Shown here: piece after piece, positions 11,501-25,570 of the stretch
Layout: each line of letters opens with the position of its first letter
Position numbering within the stretch: the stretch's first letter is position 1
From: Marthasterias glacialis
Taxonomy: Eukaryota > Echinodermata > Asteroidea > Forcipulatida > Asteriidae
Direction of reading: 5' to 3'
DNA: 64,000 nucleotides
NCBI GenBank assembly: GCA_911728455.2
Contig: OU452224.1
Location: 5,022,001-5,086,000 of the forward strand
Made by a program: the position numbers and the translations under genes
The notes under the pieces: generated by a model
What the model saw: only the letters and a program-made list of their open reading frames with translations
Databases searched by the model: none
Told to the model about the DNA's origin: nothing

Positions 11501-14500
11501 GCTAATAACTACAGAAATAATGGTGCTAGAGAGAAATTTCTTGTACCTGCAGTCAGCTACCATAGTCTTGCATCCGAAAATTTTGTTTTCCCGGCCAGCC
11601 AGGGCCATCTTCCGCCTTGAAACGACCAGGGAGCGGGGCTGCTCCGAGTGCGCTTCAAACGCCTGCCTAATGGCACTTTTGTACACGAAGCTATAACAGA
11701 GTGAAAACAAGACTGAGCAACAACTCTATCTCCCAAAGTATTGGCGGGAAACTGACAAGTCCGACACTGTTGAAAAGCCCTGCTCATGGGCTTTCCAAAA
11801 ATGCCGGTCTTGGGGCTGCGGGATAAACAGGGTGGTTGCCAGAGACCGCGGAAGGAGGACACCCCGAGGATGTCCACTGCATACGGACATGCTGTGTGTA
11901 CGTCAACAATAGCCATGGCTGCTACGTGTGTACTGGATCGAAGCCAGCAAAAAAAAATCAAAAACGCCGAAAAAAGAAGTCGGCGGCAGCACGGCTAATA
12001 ACTACAGAAATAATGGGGCTAGAGAGAAATTTCTTGTACCTGCAGTCAGCTACCATAGTCCTGTATCCGAAAATCTGGTTTTCCCGGCCAGCCAGGGCCG
12101 TCTTCCGCCTTGAAACGACCAGGGAGCGGGGCTGCTCTGAGTGCGCTTCAAACGCCTGTCTAATGGCACTTTTGTACACGAAGCTATAACAGAGTGAAAA
12201 CAAGACTTAGCAACGACGCTATCTCCCAAAGTATTGGCGAGAAACTGACAAGTCTGACACTGTTGGAAAGCCCTGCTCATGGGTTTTCTGAAAATGCCGG
12301 TCTCGGGGCTGCAGGATAAACAGGGAGGTTGCCAGGTACCGCGGAAGGAGGACACCCCGAGGATGTCCAGTGCATACGGACATGCTGTGTGTACGTCAAC
12401 AAAAGCCATGGCTGCTACGTGTGTACTGGATCGAAGCCAGCCAAAAAAAAAACGCCGAAAAAAGAAGTCGGCAGCACCACGGCCAATAACTCCAAAAATA
12501 ATGGGGCTAGAGAGAAATTACTTGTACCTGCAGTTAGCTACCATAGTCCTGCATCCGAAAATCTGGTTTTCCCGGCCAGCCAGGGCCATCTTCCGCCTTG
12601 AAACGACCAGGGAGCGGGGCCGCTCCGAGTGCGCTTCAAACGCCTGTCTAATGGCACTTTTGTACACGAAGCTGTAACAGAGTGAAAACAAGACTTAGCA
12701 ACGACGCTATCTCCCAAAGTATTGGCGGGAAACTGACAAGTCTGACACTGTTGGAAAGCCCTGCTCATGGGCTTTCCGAAAATGCCGGTCTTGGGGCTGC
12801 GGGATAAACAGGGAGGTTCCCAGGGACCGCGAAAGGAGGACACTCCGAGGATGTCCAGTGCATACGGACATGCTGTGTGTACGTCAACAATAGCCATGGC
12901 TGCTACGTGTGTACTGGATCGAAGCCAGCAAAAAAAAAATAAAAACGCCGAAAAAAGAAGTCGGTGGCGCCACGGCCAATAATTCCAAAAATAATGGGGC
13001 TAGAGAGAAATTACTTGTACCTGCAGTTAGCTACCTTAGTCCTGCATCCGAAACTCTGGTTTTTCCGGCCAGCCAGGGCCATCTTCCGCCTTGAAACGAC
13101 AAGGGAGCGGGGCTGCTCCGAGTGCGCTTCAAACGCCTGTCTAATGGCACTTTTGTACACGAAGCTGTAACAGAGTGAAAACAAGACTTAGCAACGACGC
13201 TCTCTCCCAAAGTATTGGCGGGAAACTGACAAGTCTGACACTGCTGAAAAGCCCTGCTCATGGGCTTTCCGAAAATGCTGGTCTTGGGGCTGCGGGATAA
13301 ACAGGGAGGTTGCCAGGGACCGCGGAAGGAGGACACCCCGAGGATGTCCAGTGCATACGGACATGCTGTGTGTACGCCAACAATAGCCATGGCTGCTACG
13401 TGTGTACTGGATCGAAGCCAGCAAAAAAAAAAAAAAAACGCCGAAAAAAGAAGTCAGTGGCGCCACGGCCAATAACTACAGAAATAATGGGGCTAGAGAG
13501 AAATTTCTTGTACCTGCAGTTAGCTACTATAGTCCTGCATCCGAAAATCTGGTTTTCCCGGCCAGCCAGGGCCATCTTCCGCCTTGAAACGACCAGGGAG
13601 CGGGGCTGCTCCGAGTGCGCTTCAAACGCCTGTCTAATGGCACTTTTGTACACGAAGCTGTAACAGAGTGAAAACAAGACTTAGCAACGACGCTATCTCC
13701 CAAAGTATTGGCGGGAAACTGACAAGTCTGGCACTGATGAAAAGCCCTGCTCATGGGCTTTCCGAAAATGCTGGTCTTGGGGCTGCGGGATAAACAGGGA
13801 GGTTGCCAGGGACCGCGGAAGGAGGACATCCAGAGGATGTCCAGTGCATACGGACATGCTGTGTGTACGTCAACAATAGCCATGGCTGCTACGTGTGTAC
13901 TGGATCGAAGCCAGCAAAAAAAAAACGCCGAAAAAAGAAGTCGGCAGCACCACGGCCAATAACTCCAAAAATAATGGGGCTAGAGAGAAATTACTTGTAC
14001 CTGCAGTTAGCTACCATAGTCCTGCATCCGAAAATCTGGTTTTCCCGGCCAGCTAGGGCCATCTTCCGCCTTGAAACGACCAGGGAGCGGGGCTGCTCCG
14101 AATGCGCTTCAAACGCCTGTCTAATGGCACTTTTGTACACGAAGCTGTAACAGAGTGAAAACAAGACTTAGAAACGACGCTATCTCCCAAAGTATTGGCG
14201 GGAAACTGACAAGTCTGACACTGTTGAAAAGCCCTGCTCATAAGCTTTCCGAAAATGCCGGTCTGTGGGCTGCGGGATAAACAGGGAGGTTGCCAGGGAC
14301 CGCGGAAGGGGGACACCCCGAGGATGTCCAGTGCATACGGACATGCTGTGTGTACGTCAACAATAGCCATGGCTGCTATGTGTGTACTGGATCGAAGCTA
14401 AAAAAAAAAAAATAAAAAAAAAAAACGCCAAAAAAAAAAGTCGGTGGCGCCACGGCTAATAACTACAGAAATAATTGGGCTAGAGAGAAATTACTTGTAC

Positions 14501-17500
14501 CTGCAGTCAGCTATTATATTCCTGCATCCGAAAATCTGGTTTTCCCGGCCAGCCAGGGCCATCTTCCGCCTTGAAACGACCAGGGAGCGGGGCTGCTCCG
14601 AGTGCGCTTCAAACGCCTGTCTAATGGCACTTTTGTACACGAAGCTGTAACAGAGTGAAAACAAGACTTAGCAACGACGCTATCTCCCAAAGTATTGGCG
14701 GGAAACTGACAAGTCTGGCACTGATGAAAAGCCCTGCTCATGGGCTTTCCGAAAATGCTGGTCTTGGGGCTGCGGGATAAACAGGGAGGTTGCCAGGGAC
14801 CGCGGAAGGAGGACACCCCGAGGATGTCCAGTGCATACGGACATGCTGTGTGTACGTCAACAATAGCCATGGCTGCTACGTGTGTACTGGATCGAAGCCA
14901 GCAAAAAAAAAACGCCGAAAAAAGAAGTCGGCAGCACCACGGCCATTAACTCCAAAAATAATGGGGCTAGAGAGAAATTACTTGTACCTGCAGTTAGCTA
15001 CCATAGTCCTGCATCCGAAAATCTGGTTTTCCCGGCCAGCTAGGGCCATCTTCCGCCTTGAAACGACCAGGGAGCGGGGCTGCTCCGAATGCGCTTCAAA
15101 CGCCTGTCTAATGGCACTTTTGTACACGAAGCTGTAACAGAGTGAAAACAAGACTTAGCAACGACGCTATCTCCCAAAGTATTGGCGGGAAACTGACAAG
15201 TCTGACACTGTTGAAAAGCCCTGCTCATGGGCTTTCCAAAAATTCCGGTCTTGGGGCTGCGGGATAAACAGGGAGGTTGCCAGGGACCGCGGAAGGAGGA
15301 CACCCCGAGGATGTCCAGTGCATACGGACATGCTGTGTGTACGCCAACAATAGCCATGGCTGCTACGTGTGTACTGGATCGAAGCCAGCAAAAAAAAAAA
15401 AAAACGCCGAAAAAAGAAGTCAGTGGCGCCACGGCCAATAACTACAGAAATAATGGGGCTAGAGAGAAATTTCTTGTACCTGCAGTTAGCTACCATAGTC
15501 CTGCATCCGAAAATCTGGTTTTCCCGGCCAGCCAGGGCCATCTTCCGCCTTGAAACGACCAGGGAGCGGGGCTGCTCCGAGTGCGCTTCAAACGCCTGTC
15601 TAATGGCACTTTTGTACACGAAGCTGTAACAGAGTGAAAACAAGACTTAGCAACGACGCTATCTCCCAAAGTATTGGCGGGAAACTGACAAGTCTGGCAC
15701 TGATGAAAAGCCCTGCTCATGGGCTTTCCGAAAATGCTGGTCTTGGGGCTGCGGGATAAACAGGGAGGTTGCCAGGGACCGCGGAAGGAGGACACCCCGA
15801 GGATGTCCAGTGCATACGGACATGCTGTGTGTACGTCAACAATAGCCATGGCTGCTACGTGTGTACTGGATCGAAGCCAGCAAAAAAAAAACGCCGAAAA
15901 AAGAAGTCGGCAGCACCACGGCCATTAACTCCAAAAATAATGGGGCTAGAGAGAAATTACTTGTACCTGCAGTTAGCTACCATAGTCCTGCATCCGAAAA
16001 TCTGGTTTTCCCGGCCAGCTAGGGCCATCTTCCGCCTTGAAACGACCAGGGAGCGGGGCTGCTCCGAATGCGCTTCAAACGCCTGTCTAATGGCACTTTT
16101 GTACACGAAGCTGTAACAGAGTGAAAACAAGACTTAGAAACGACGCTATCTCCCAAAGTATTGGCGGGAAACTGACAAGTCTGACACTGTTGAAAAGCCC
16201 TGCTCATAAGCTTTCTGAAAATGCCGGTCTGTGGGCTGCGGGATAAACAGGGAGGTTGCCAGGGACCGCGGAAGGAGGACACCCCGAGGATGTCCAGTGC
16301 ATACGGACATGCTGTGTGTACGTCAACAATAGCCATGGCTGCTATGTGTGTACTGGATCGAAGCTAAAAAAAAAAAAAAAAAAAAAAAAAAACGCCAAAA
16401 AAAAAAAGTCGGTGGCGCCACGGCTAATAACTACAGAAATAATTGGGCTAGAGAGAAATTACTTGTACCTGCAGTCAGCTATTATATTCCTGCATCCGAA
16501 AATCTGGTTTTCCCGGCCAGCCAGGGCCATCTTCCGCCTTGAAACGACCAGGGAGCGGGGCCGCTCCGAGTGCGCTTCAAACGCCTGTCTAATGGCACTT
16601 TTGTACACGAAGCTGTAACAGAGTGAAAACAAGACTTAGCAACGACGCTATCTCCCAAAGTATTGGCGGGAAACTGACAAGTCTGACACTGTTGAAAAGC
16701 CCTGCTCATGGGCTTTCCAAAAATTTTGGTCTTGGGGCTGCGGGATAAACAGGGAGGTTGCCAGGGACCGCGGAAGGAGGACACCCCGAGGATGTCAAGT
16801 GCATACGGACATGCTGTGTGTGCGTCAACAATAGCCAAGGCTGCTACGTGTGTACTGGATCGAAGCCAGCCAAAAAAAAACGCCGAAAAAAGAAGTCGGC
16901 AGCACCACGGACAATAACTCCAAAAATAATGGGGCTAGAGAGAAATTACTTGTACCTGCAGTTAGCTACCATAGTCCTGCATCCGAAAATCTGGTTTTCC
17001 CGGCCAGCCAGGGCCATCTTCCGCCTTGAAACGACCAGGGAGCGGGGCCGCTCCGAGTGCGCTTCAAACGCCTGTCTAATGGCACTTTTGTACACGAAGC
17101 TGTAACAGAGTGAAAACAAGACTTAGCAACGACGCTATCTCCCAAAGTATTGGCGGGAAACTGACAAGTCTGACACTGTTGGAAAGCCCTGCTCATGGGC
17201 TTTCCGAAAATGCCGGTCTTGGGGCTGCGGGATAAACAGGGAGGTTCCCAGGGACCGCGAAAGGAGGACACCCCGAGGATAACCAGTGCATACGGCCATG
17301 CTGTGTGTGCGTCAACAATAGCCAAGGCTGCCACGCGTGTACTGGATCGAAGCCAGAAAAAAAAAAAAAAAAAAAACCGAAAAAAGAAGTCGGCAGCACC
17401 ACGGCTAATAACTACAGAAATAATGGGGCTAGAGAGAAATTTCTTGTACCTGCAGTCAGTTACCATAGTCCTGCATCCGAAAATTTTGTTTTTCCGGCCA

Positions 17501-19816
17501 GCCAGGGCCGTCTTCCGCCTTGAAACGACCAGGGAGCGGGGCTGCTCTGAGTGCGCTTCAAACGCCTGTCTAATGGCACTTTTGTACACGAAGCTGTAAC
17601 AGAGTGAAAACAAGACTTAGCAACAACTCTATCTCCCAAAGTATTGGCGGGAAACTGACAAGTCCGACACTGTTGAAAAGCCCTGCTCATGGGCTTTCCA
17701 AAAATGCCGGTCTTGGGGCTGCGGGATAAACAGGGTGGTTGCCAGGGACCGCGGAAGGAGGACACCCCGAGGATGTCCCGTGCATACGGACATGCTGTGT
17801 GTACGTCAACAATAGCCATGGCTGCTACGTGTGTACTGGATCGAAGCCAGCAAAAAAATAAAAAATTAAAACGCCGAAAAAAGAAGTCGGCAGCACCACG
17901 GCTAATAATTACAGAAATAATGGGGCTAGAGAAACATTTCTTGTACCTGCAGTCAGCTACCATAGTCCTGCATCCGAAAATCTGGTTTTCCCGGCCAGCC
18001 AGGGCCATCTTCCGCCTTGAAACGACCAGGGAGCGGGGCTGCTCCGAGTGCGCTTCAAACGCCTGTCTAATGGCACTTTTGTACACGAAGCTGTAACAGA
18101 GTGAAAACAAGACTCAGCAAAGACGCTATCTCCCAAAGTATTGGCGGGAAACTGACAAGTCTGACACTGTTGAAAAGCCCTGCTCATGGGCTTTCCGAAA
18201 ATGCCGGTCTTGGAGCTGCGGGATAAACAGGGAGGTTGCCAGGGACCGCGGAAGGAGGACACCCCGAGGATGTCAAGTGCATACGGCCATGCTGTGTGTG
18301 CGTCAACAATAGCCAAGGCTGCCACTTGTGTACTGAATCGAAGCCAGCAAAAAAAAAACGCCGAAAAAAGAAGTCGGCAGCACCACGGCTAATAACTACA
18401 GAAATAATGGGGCTAGAGAGAAATTTCTTGTACCTGCAGTCAGCTACCATAGTCCTGCATCCGAAAATCTGGTTTTCCCGGCCAGCCAGGGCCATCTTCC
18501 ACCTTGAAACGACCAGGGAGCGGGGCTGCTCCAAGTGCGCTTCAAACGCCTGCCTAATGGCACTTTTGTACACGAAGCTATAACAGAGTGAAAACAAGAC
18601 TTAGCAACGACTCTATCTCCCAAAGTATTGGCGGGAAACTGACAAGTCTGACACTGTCGGAAAGCCCTGCTCATGGGCTTTCCGAAAATGCCGGTCTTGG
18701 GGCTGCGGGATAAACAGGGAGGTTGCCAGGGACCGCGGAAGGAGGACACCCCGAGGATAACCAGTGCATACGGCCATGCTGTGTGTGCGTCAACAATAGC
18801 CAAGGCTGCCACGTGTGTACTGGATCGAAGCCAGCAAAAAAAAAAAACGCCGAAAAAAGAAGTCGGCAGCACCACGGCTAATAACTACAGAAATAATGGT
18901 GCTAGAGAGAAATTTCTTGTACCTGCAGTCAGCTACCATAGTCTTGCATCCGAAAATTTTGTTTTCCCGGCCAGCCAGGGCCATCTTCCGCCTTGAAACG
19001 ACCAGGGAGCGGGGCTGCTCCGAGTGCGCTTCAAACGCCTGCCTAATGGCACTTTTGTACACGAAGCTATAACAGAGTGAAAACAAGACTGAGCAACAAC
19101 TCTATCTCCCAAAGTATTGGCGGGAAACTGACAAGTCCGACACTGTTGAAAAGCCCTGCTCATGGGCTTTCCAAAAATGCCGGTCTTGGGGCTGCGGGAT
19201 AAACAGGGTGGTTGCCAGAGACCGCGGAAGGAGGACACCCCGAGGATGTCCACTGCATACGGACATGCTGTGTGTACGTCAACAATAGCCATGGCTGCTA
19301 CGTGTGTACTGGATCGAAGCCAGCAAAAAAAAATCAAAAACGCCGAAAAAAGAAGTCGGCGGCAGCACGGCTAATAACTACAGAAATAATGGGGCTAGAG
19401 AGAAATTTCTTGTACCTGCAGTCAGCTACCATAGTCCTGTATCCGAAAATCTGGTTTTCCCGGCCAGCCAGTGCCGTCTTCCGCCTTGAAACGACCAGGG
19501 AGCGGGGCTGCTCTGAGTGCGCTTCAAACGCCTGTCTAATGGCACTTTTGTACACGAAGCTATAACAGAGTGAAAACAAGACTTAGCAACGACGCTATCT
19601 CCCAAAGTATTGGCGAGAAACTGACAAGTCTGACACTGTTGGAAAGCCCTGCTCATGGGTTTTCTGAAAATGCCGGTCTCGGGGCTGCAGGATAAACAGG
19701 GAGGTTGCCAGGTACCGCGGAAGGAGGACACCCCGAGGATGTCCAGTGCATACGGACATGCTGTGTGTACGTCAACAAAAGCCATGGCTGCTACGTGTGT
19801 ACTGGATCGAAGCCAG
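5540..19816. repeat. Mosaic of long-range duplicated blocks inside satellite A
   Basis: Block C (about 5,540-7,700) recurs at about 12,428-14,588, offset 6,888-6,889. Block B (about 7,725-12,440) recurs at about 15,101-19,816, offset 7,376, equal to 15 monomers. A monomer near 8,344 also recurs near 14,740, offset 6,396. Copies match down to rare variants, for example the A-tract interrupted as AATAAAAAATTAAAA at about 10,480 and 17,857. They differ at isolated bases, such as a G to T change near 19,472. Switch points lie inside monomers, as expected for unequal exchange or gene conversion. Confidence 0.88.
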
Positions 19817-20480
19817 CAAAAAAATAATAAAAACGCCGAAAAAAGAAGTCGGCAGCACCACGGCTAATAACTACAGAAATAATGGGGCTAGAGAGAAATT
19901 TCTTGTACCTGCAGTCAGCTACCATAGTCCTGCATCCGAAAATCTGGTTTTCCCGGCCAGCCAGGGCCATCTTCCGCCTTGAAACGACCAGGGAGCGGGG
20001 CTGCTCTGAGTGCGCTTCAAACGCCTGTCTAATGGCACTTTTGTACACGAAGCTATAACAGAGTGAAAACAAGACTTAGCAACGACGCTATCTCCCAAAG
20101 TATTGGCGAGAAACTGACAAGTCTGACACTGTTGGAAAGCCCTGCTCATGGGTTTTCTGAAAATGCCGGTCTCGGGGCTGCAGGATAAACAGGGAGGTTG
20201 CCAGGTACCGCGGAAGGAGGACACCCCGAGGATGTCCAGTGCATACGGACATGCTGTGTGTACGTCAACAAAAGCCATGGCTGCTACGTGTGTACTGGAT
20301 CGAAGCCAGCAAAAAAATAATAAAAACGCCGAAAAAAGAAGTCGGCAGCACCACGGCTAATAACTACAGAAATAATGGGGCTAGAGAGAAATTTCTTGTA
20401 CCTGCAGTCAGCTACCATAGTCCTGCATCCGAAAATCTGGTTTTCCCGGCCAGCCAGGGCCATCTTCCGCCTTGAAACGA
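19590..20480. repeat. Recent single-monomer tandem duplication in satellite A (493 bp)
   Basis: The monomers beginning near 19,655 and 20,148 share the same private variants: GGGTTTTCTG in place of GGGCTTTCCG, CAACAAAAGCC, and an A-tract interrupted as AAAAAAATAATAAAAA. They appear identical over most of their 493 bp. No other monomer carries the whole set, so this is a local one-unit duplication. Confidence 0.85.
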
Positions 20481-21136
20481 CCAGGGAGCGGGGCTGCTCC
20501 GAGTGTGCTTCAAACGCCTGCCTAATGGCACTTTTGTACACGAAGCTGTAACAGAGTGAAAACAAGACTTAGCAACGACTCTATCTCCCAAAGTATTGGC
20601 GGGAAACTGACAAGTCTGACACTGTTGAAAAGCCCTGCTCATGGGCTTTCCGAAAATGACGGTCTTGGGGCTGCAGGATAAACAGGGAGGTTGCCAGGGA
20701 CCGCGGAAAAAGGACACCCCGAGGATGTCCAGTGCATACGGACATGCTGTGTGTACGTCAACAATAGCCATGGCTGCTACGTGTGTACTGGATCGAAGCC
20801 AGCAAAAAAAAAAAAAAAAAAACGCCGAAAAAAGAAGTCGGCAGCACCACGGCTAATAACTTCAGAAATAATGGGGCTAGAGAGAAATTTCTTGTACCTG
20901 CAGTCAGCCACCATAGTCCTGCATCCGAAAATCTGGTTTTCCCGGCCAACCAGGGCCATCTTCCGCCTTGAAACGACCAGGGAGCGGGGCTGCTCTGAGT
21001 GCACTTCAAACGCCTGTCTAATGGCACTTTTGTACAAGAAGCTGTAACAGAGTGAAAACAAGACTTAGCAACGACTCTATCTCCCAAAGTATTGGCGGGA
21101 AACTGACAAGTCTGACACCGTTGGAAAGCCCTGCTC

Positions 21137-24100
21137 ATGGGCTTTCCGAAAATGCCGGTCTTGGGGCTACGGGATAAACAGGGAGGTTGCCAGGTACCGC
21201 GGAAGGACACCCCGAGGATGTCCAGTGCATACGGCCATGCTGTGTGTGCGTCAACAATAGCCAAGGCTGCCACGTGTGTACTGGATCGAAGCCAGCAAAA
21301 AAAAAAAAAAAAAAACGCCGAAAAAAGAAGTCGGCGGCACCACGGCTAATAACTACAGAAATAATGGGGCTAGAGAGAAATTTCTTGTACCTGCAGTTAG
21401 CTACCATAGTTCTGCATCCGAAAATCTGGTTTTCCCGGCCAGCCAGGGCCATCTTCCGCCTTCAAACGACCAGGGAACGGGGCTGCTCCAAGTGCGCTTC
21501 AAACGCCTGTCTAATGGCACTTTTGTACACGAAGCTGTAACAGAGTGAAAACAAGACTTAGCAACGACTCTATCTCCCAAAGTATTGGCGAGAAACTGAC
21601 AAGTGTGACACTGTTGGAAAGCCCTGCTCATGGGCTTTCTGAAAATGCCGGTCTCGGGGCTGCAAGATAAACAGGGAGGTTGCCAGGGACCACGGAAGGA
21701 GGACACCCCGAGGATGTCCAGTGCATACGGACATGCTGTATGTGCGTCAACAATAGCCAAGGCTGCTACGTGTGTACTGGATCGAAGCCATCAAAAAAAA
21801 ACGCCGAAAAAAGAAGTCGGCAGCACCACGGCTAATAACTACAGAAATAATGGGGCTAGAGAGAAACTTCTTGTACCTGCAGTCAGCTACATAGTCCTGC
21901 ATCCGAAAATCTGGTTTTCCCGGCCAGCCAGGGCCATCTTTCGCCTTGAAACGACCAGGGAGCGGGGCTGCTCCGAGTGCGCTTCAAACGCCTGTCTAAT
22001 GGCACTTTTGTACACGAAGCTGTAACAGATTGAAAACAAGACTTAACAACGACGCTATCTCCCAAAGTGATGGCGGGAAACTGACAAATCTGACACTGTT
22101 GAAAAGCCCTGCTCATGGGCTTTCCGAAAATGCCGGTCTTGGGGCTGCGGGATAAACAGGGAGGTTGCCAAGGACAGCGGAAGGGGGACACCCCGAGGAT
22201 GTCCAGTGCATACGACCATGCTGTGTATGCGTCAACAAAAGCCATGGCCGCTACGTGTGTATTTGATCGAAGCCAGCAAAAAAAAAAAAAAAAAAAAAAA
22301 CGCCGAAAAAGAAGTCGTTAGCGCCACGGCTAATAACTACAGAAATAATGGGGCTAGAGAGAAATTTCTCATACCTTCAGTCAGCTACTATAGTTGGGCA
22401 TCAGAAAATCTGGTTTTCCCGGCCAGCCAGGGCCATCTTCCGCCTTCAAACGACCAGGGAGCGGGGCTGCTCCGAGTGCGCTTCAAACGCCTGTCTAATG
22501 GCACTTTTGTACACGAAGCTGTAACAGATTGAAAACAAGACTTAGCAACGACGCTATCTCCCAAAGTATTGGCAGGAAACTGACAAGTCTGACACTGTCG
22601 GAAAGCCCTGCTCATGGGCTTTCCAAAAATGACGGTCTTGGGGCTACGGGATAAACAGGGAGGTTGCCAGGGACCGCGGAAGGACACCCCGAGGATGTCC
22701 AGTGCATACGGCCATGCTGTGTGTGCGTCAACAATAGCCAAGGCTGCCACGTGTGTACTGGACCGAAGCCAGCAAAAAAAAAAAAAAAAAAACGCCGAAA
22801 AAAGAAGTCGGCGGCACCACGGCTAATAACTACAGAAATAATGGGGCTAGAGAGAAATTTCTTGTACCTGCAGTTAGCTACCATAGTTCTGCATCCGAAA
22901 ATCTGGTTTTCCCGGCCAGCCAGGGCCATCTTCCGCCTTCAAACGACCAGGGAACGGGGCTGCTCCGAGTGCGCTTCAAACGCCTGTCTAATGGCACTTT
23001 TGTACACGAAGCTGTAACAGAGTGAAAACAAGACTTAGCAACGACTCTATCTCCCAAAGTATTGGCGAGAAACTGACAAGTGTGACACTGTTGGAAAGCC
23101 CTGCTCATGGGTTTTCTGAAAATGCCGGTCTCGGGGCTGCAGGATAAACAGGGAGGTTGCCAGGGACCACGGAAGGAGGACACCCCGAGGATGTCCAGTG
23201 CATACGGACATGCTGTATGTGCGTCAACAAAAGCCAAGGCTGCTACGTGTGTACTGGATCGAAGCCATCAAAAAAAAAAAAAAACAAACGCCGAAAAAAG
23301 AAGTCGGCAGCACCACGGCTAATAACTTCAGAAATAATGGGGCTAGAGAGAAATTTCTTGTACCTGCAGTCAGCTACATAGTCCTGCATCCGAAAATCTG
23401 GTTTTCCCGGCCAGCCAGGGCCATCTTCCGCCTTGAAACGACCAGGGAGCGGGGCTGCTCCGAGTGCGCTTCAAACGCCTGTCTAATGGCACTTTTGTAC
23501 ACGAAGCTGTAACAGATTGAAAACAAGACTTAGCAACGACGCTATCTCCCAAAGTGATGGCGGGAAACTGACAAATCTGACACTGTTGAAAAGCCCTGCT
23601 CATGGGCTTTCCGAAAATGCCGGTCTTGGGGCTGCGGGATAAACAGGGAGGTTGCCAAGGACAGCGGAAGGGGGACACCCCGAGGATGTCCAGTGCATAC
23701 GACCATGCTGTGTATGCGTCAACAAAAGCCATGGCCGCTACGTGTGTATTTGATCGAAGCCAGCAAAAAAAAAAAAAAAAAAAAACGCCGAAAAAGAAGT
23801 CGTTAGCGCCACGGCTAATAACTACAGAAATAATGGGGCTAGAGAGAAATTTCTCATACCTTCAGTCAGCTACTATAGTTGGGCATCAGAAAATCTGGTT
23901 TTCCCGGCCAGCCAGGGCCATCTTCCGCCTTCAAACGACCAGGGAGCGGGGCTGCTCCGAGTGCGCTTCAAACGCCTGTCTAATGGCACTTTTGTACACG
24001 AAGCTGTAACAGATTGAAAACAAGACTTAGCAACGACGCTATCTCCCAAAGTATTGGCAGGAAACTGACAAGTCTGACACTGTCGAAAAGCCCTGCTCAT

Positions 24101-25570
24101 GGGCTTTCCAAAAATGACGGTCTTGGGGCTACGGGATAAACAGGGAGGTTGCCAGGGACCGCGGAAGGACACCCCGAGGATGTCCAGTGCATACGGCCAT
24201 GCTGTGTGTGCGTCAACAATAGCCAAGGCTGCTACGTGTGTACTGGATCGAAGCCAGCAAAAAAAAAAAAAAAAAAACGCCGAAAAAAGAAGTCGGCGGC
24301 ACCACGGCTAATAACTACAGAAATAATGGGGCTAGAGAGAAATTTCTTGTACCTGCAGTTAGCTACCATAGTTCTGCATCCGAAAATCTGGTTTTCCCGG
24401 CCAGCCAGGGCCATCTTCCGCCTTCAAACGACCAGGGAACGGGGCTGCTCCGAGTGCGCTTCAAACGCCTGTCTAATGGCACTTTTGTACACGAAGCTGT
24501 AACAGAGTGAAAACAAGACTTAGCAACGACTCTATCTCCCAAAGTATTGGCGAGAAACTGACAAGTGTGACACTGTTGGAAAGCCCTGCTCATGGGTTTT
24601 CTGAAAATGCCGGTCTCGGGGCTGCAGGATAAACAGGGAGGTTGCCAGGGACCACGGAAGGAGGACACCCCGAGGATGTCCAGTGCATACGGACATGCTG
24701 TATGTGCGTCAACAATAGCCAAGGCTGCCACGTGTGTACTGGATCGAAGCCATCAAAAAAAAACGCCGAAAAAAGAAGTCGGCAGCACCACGGCTAATAA
24801 CTACAGAAATAATGGGGCTAGAGAGAAACTTCTTGTACCTGCAGTCAGCTACATAGTCCTGCATCCGAAAATCTGGTTTTCCCGGCCAGCCAGGGCCATC
24901 TTCCGCCTTGAAACGACCAGGGAGCGGGGCTGCTCCGAGTGCGCTTCAAACGCCTGTCTAATGGCACTTTTGTACACGAAGCTGTAACAGATTGAAAACA
25001 AGACTTAGCAACGACGCTATCTCCCAAAGTGATGGCGGGAAACTGACAAATCTGACACTGTTGAAAAGCCCTGCTCATGGGCTTTCCGAAAATGCCGGTC
25101 TTGGGGCTGCGGGATAAACAGGGAGGTTGCCAAGGACAGCGGAAGGGGGACACCCCGAGGATGTCCAGTGCATACGGCCATGCTGTGTATGCGTCAACAA
25201 TAGCCATGGCCGCTACGTGTGTATTTGATCGAAGCCAGCAAAAAAAAAAAAAAAAAAAACGCCGAAAAAGAAGTCGTTAGCGCCACGGCTAATAACTACA
25301 GAAATAATGGGGCTAGAAAGAAATTTCTCATACCTTCAGTCAGCTACTATAGTTGGGCATCAGAAAATCTGGTTTTCCCGACCAACCAGCACCATCTTCC
25401 GCCTTGAAACGGCCAGGGAGCGGGGCTGCTCCGCATGCGCTTCAAACGCCTGTCTAATGGCACTTTTGTACACGAAGCGTAACAGAGTGAAAACAAGATT
25501 TAGCAACGGCTCTATCTCCCAAAGTATTGGCGGGAAACTGACAAGTCTGACACTGTTGAAAATCCCTGCT
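21137..25570. repeat. 3-monomer higher-order repeat of satellite A (~1.48 kb), three copies
   Basis: Equivalent monomers begin at 21,137, 22,614 and 24,099. The second members are at 21,630, 23,107 and 24,592, and the third members at 22,115, 23,602 and 25,077. Each type has diagnostic changes. The first lacks three bases after GGAAGGAC. The second has CCATCAAAAA before the A-tract and lacks a base in AGCTACATAG. The third has GTATTTGATCGAAG and a unique GTTGGGCATCAG. The copies are 1,475-1,487 bp apart. Confidence 0.9.
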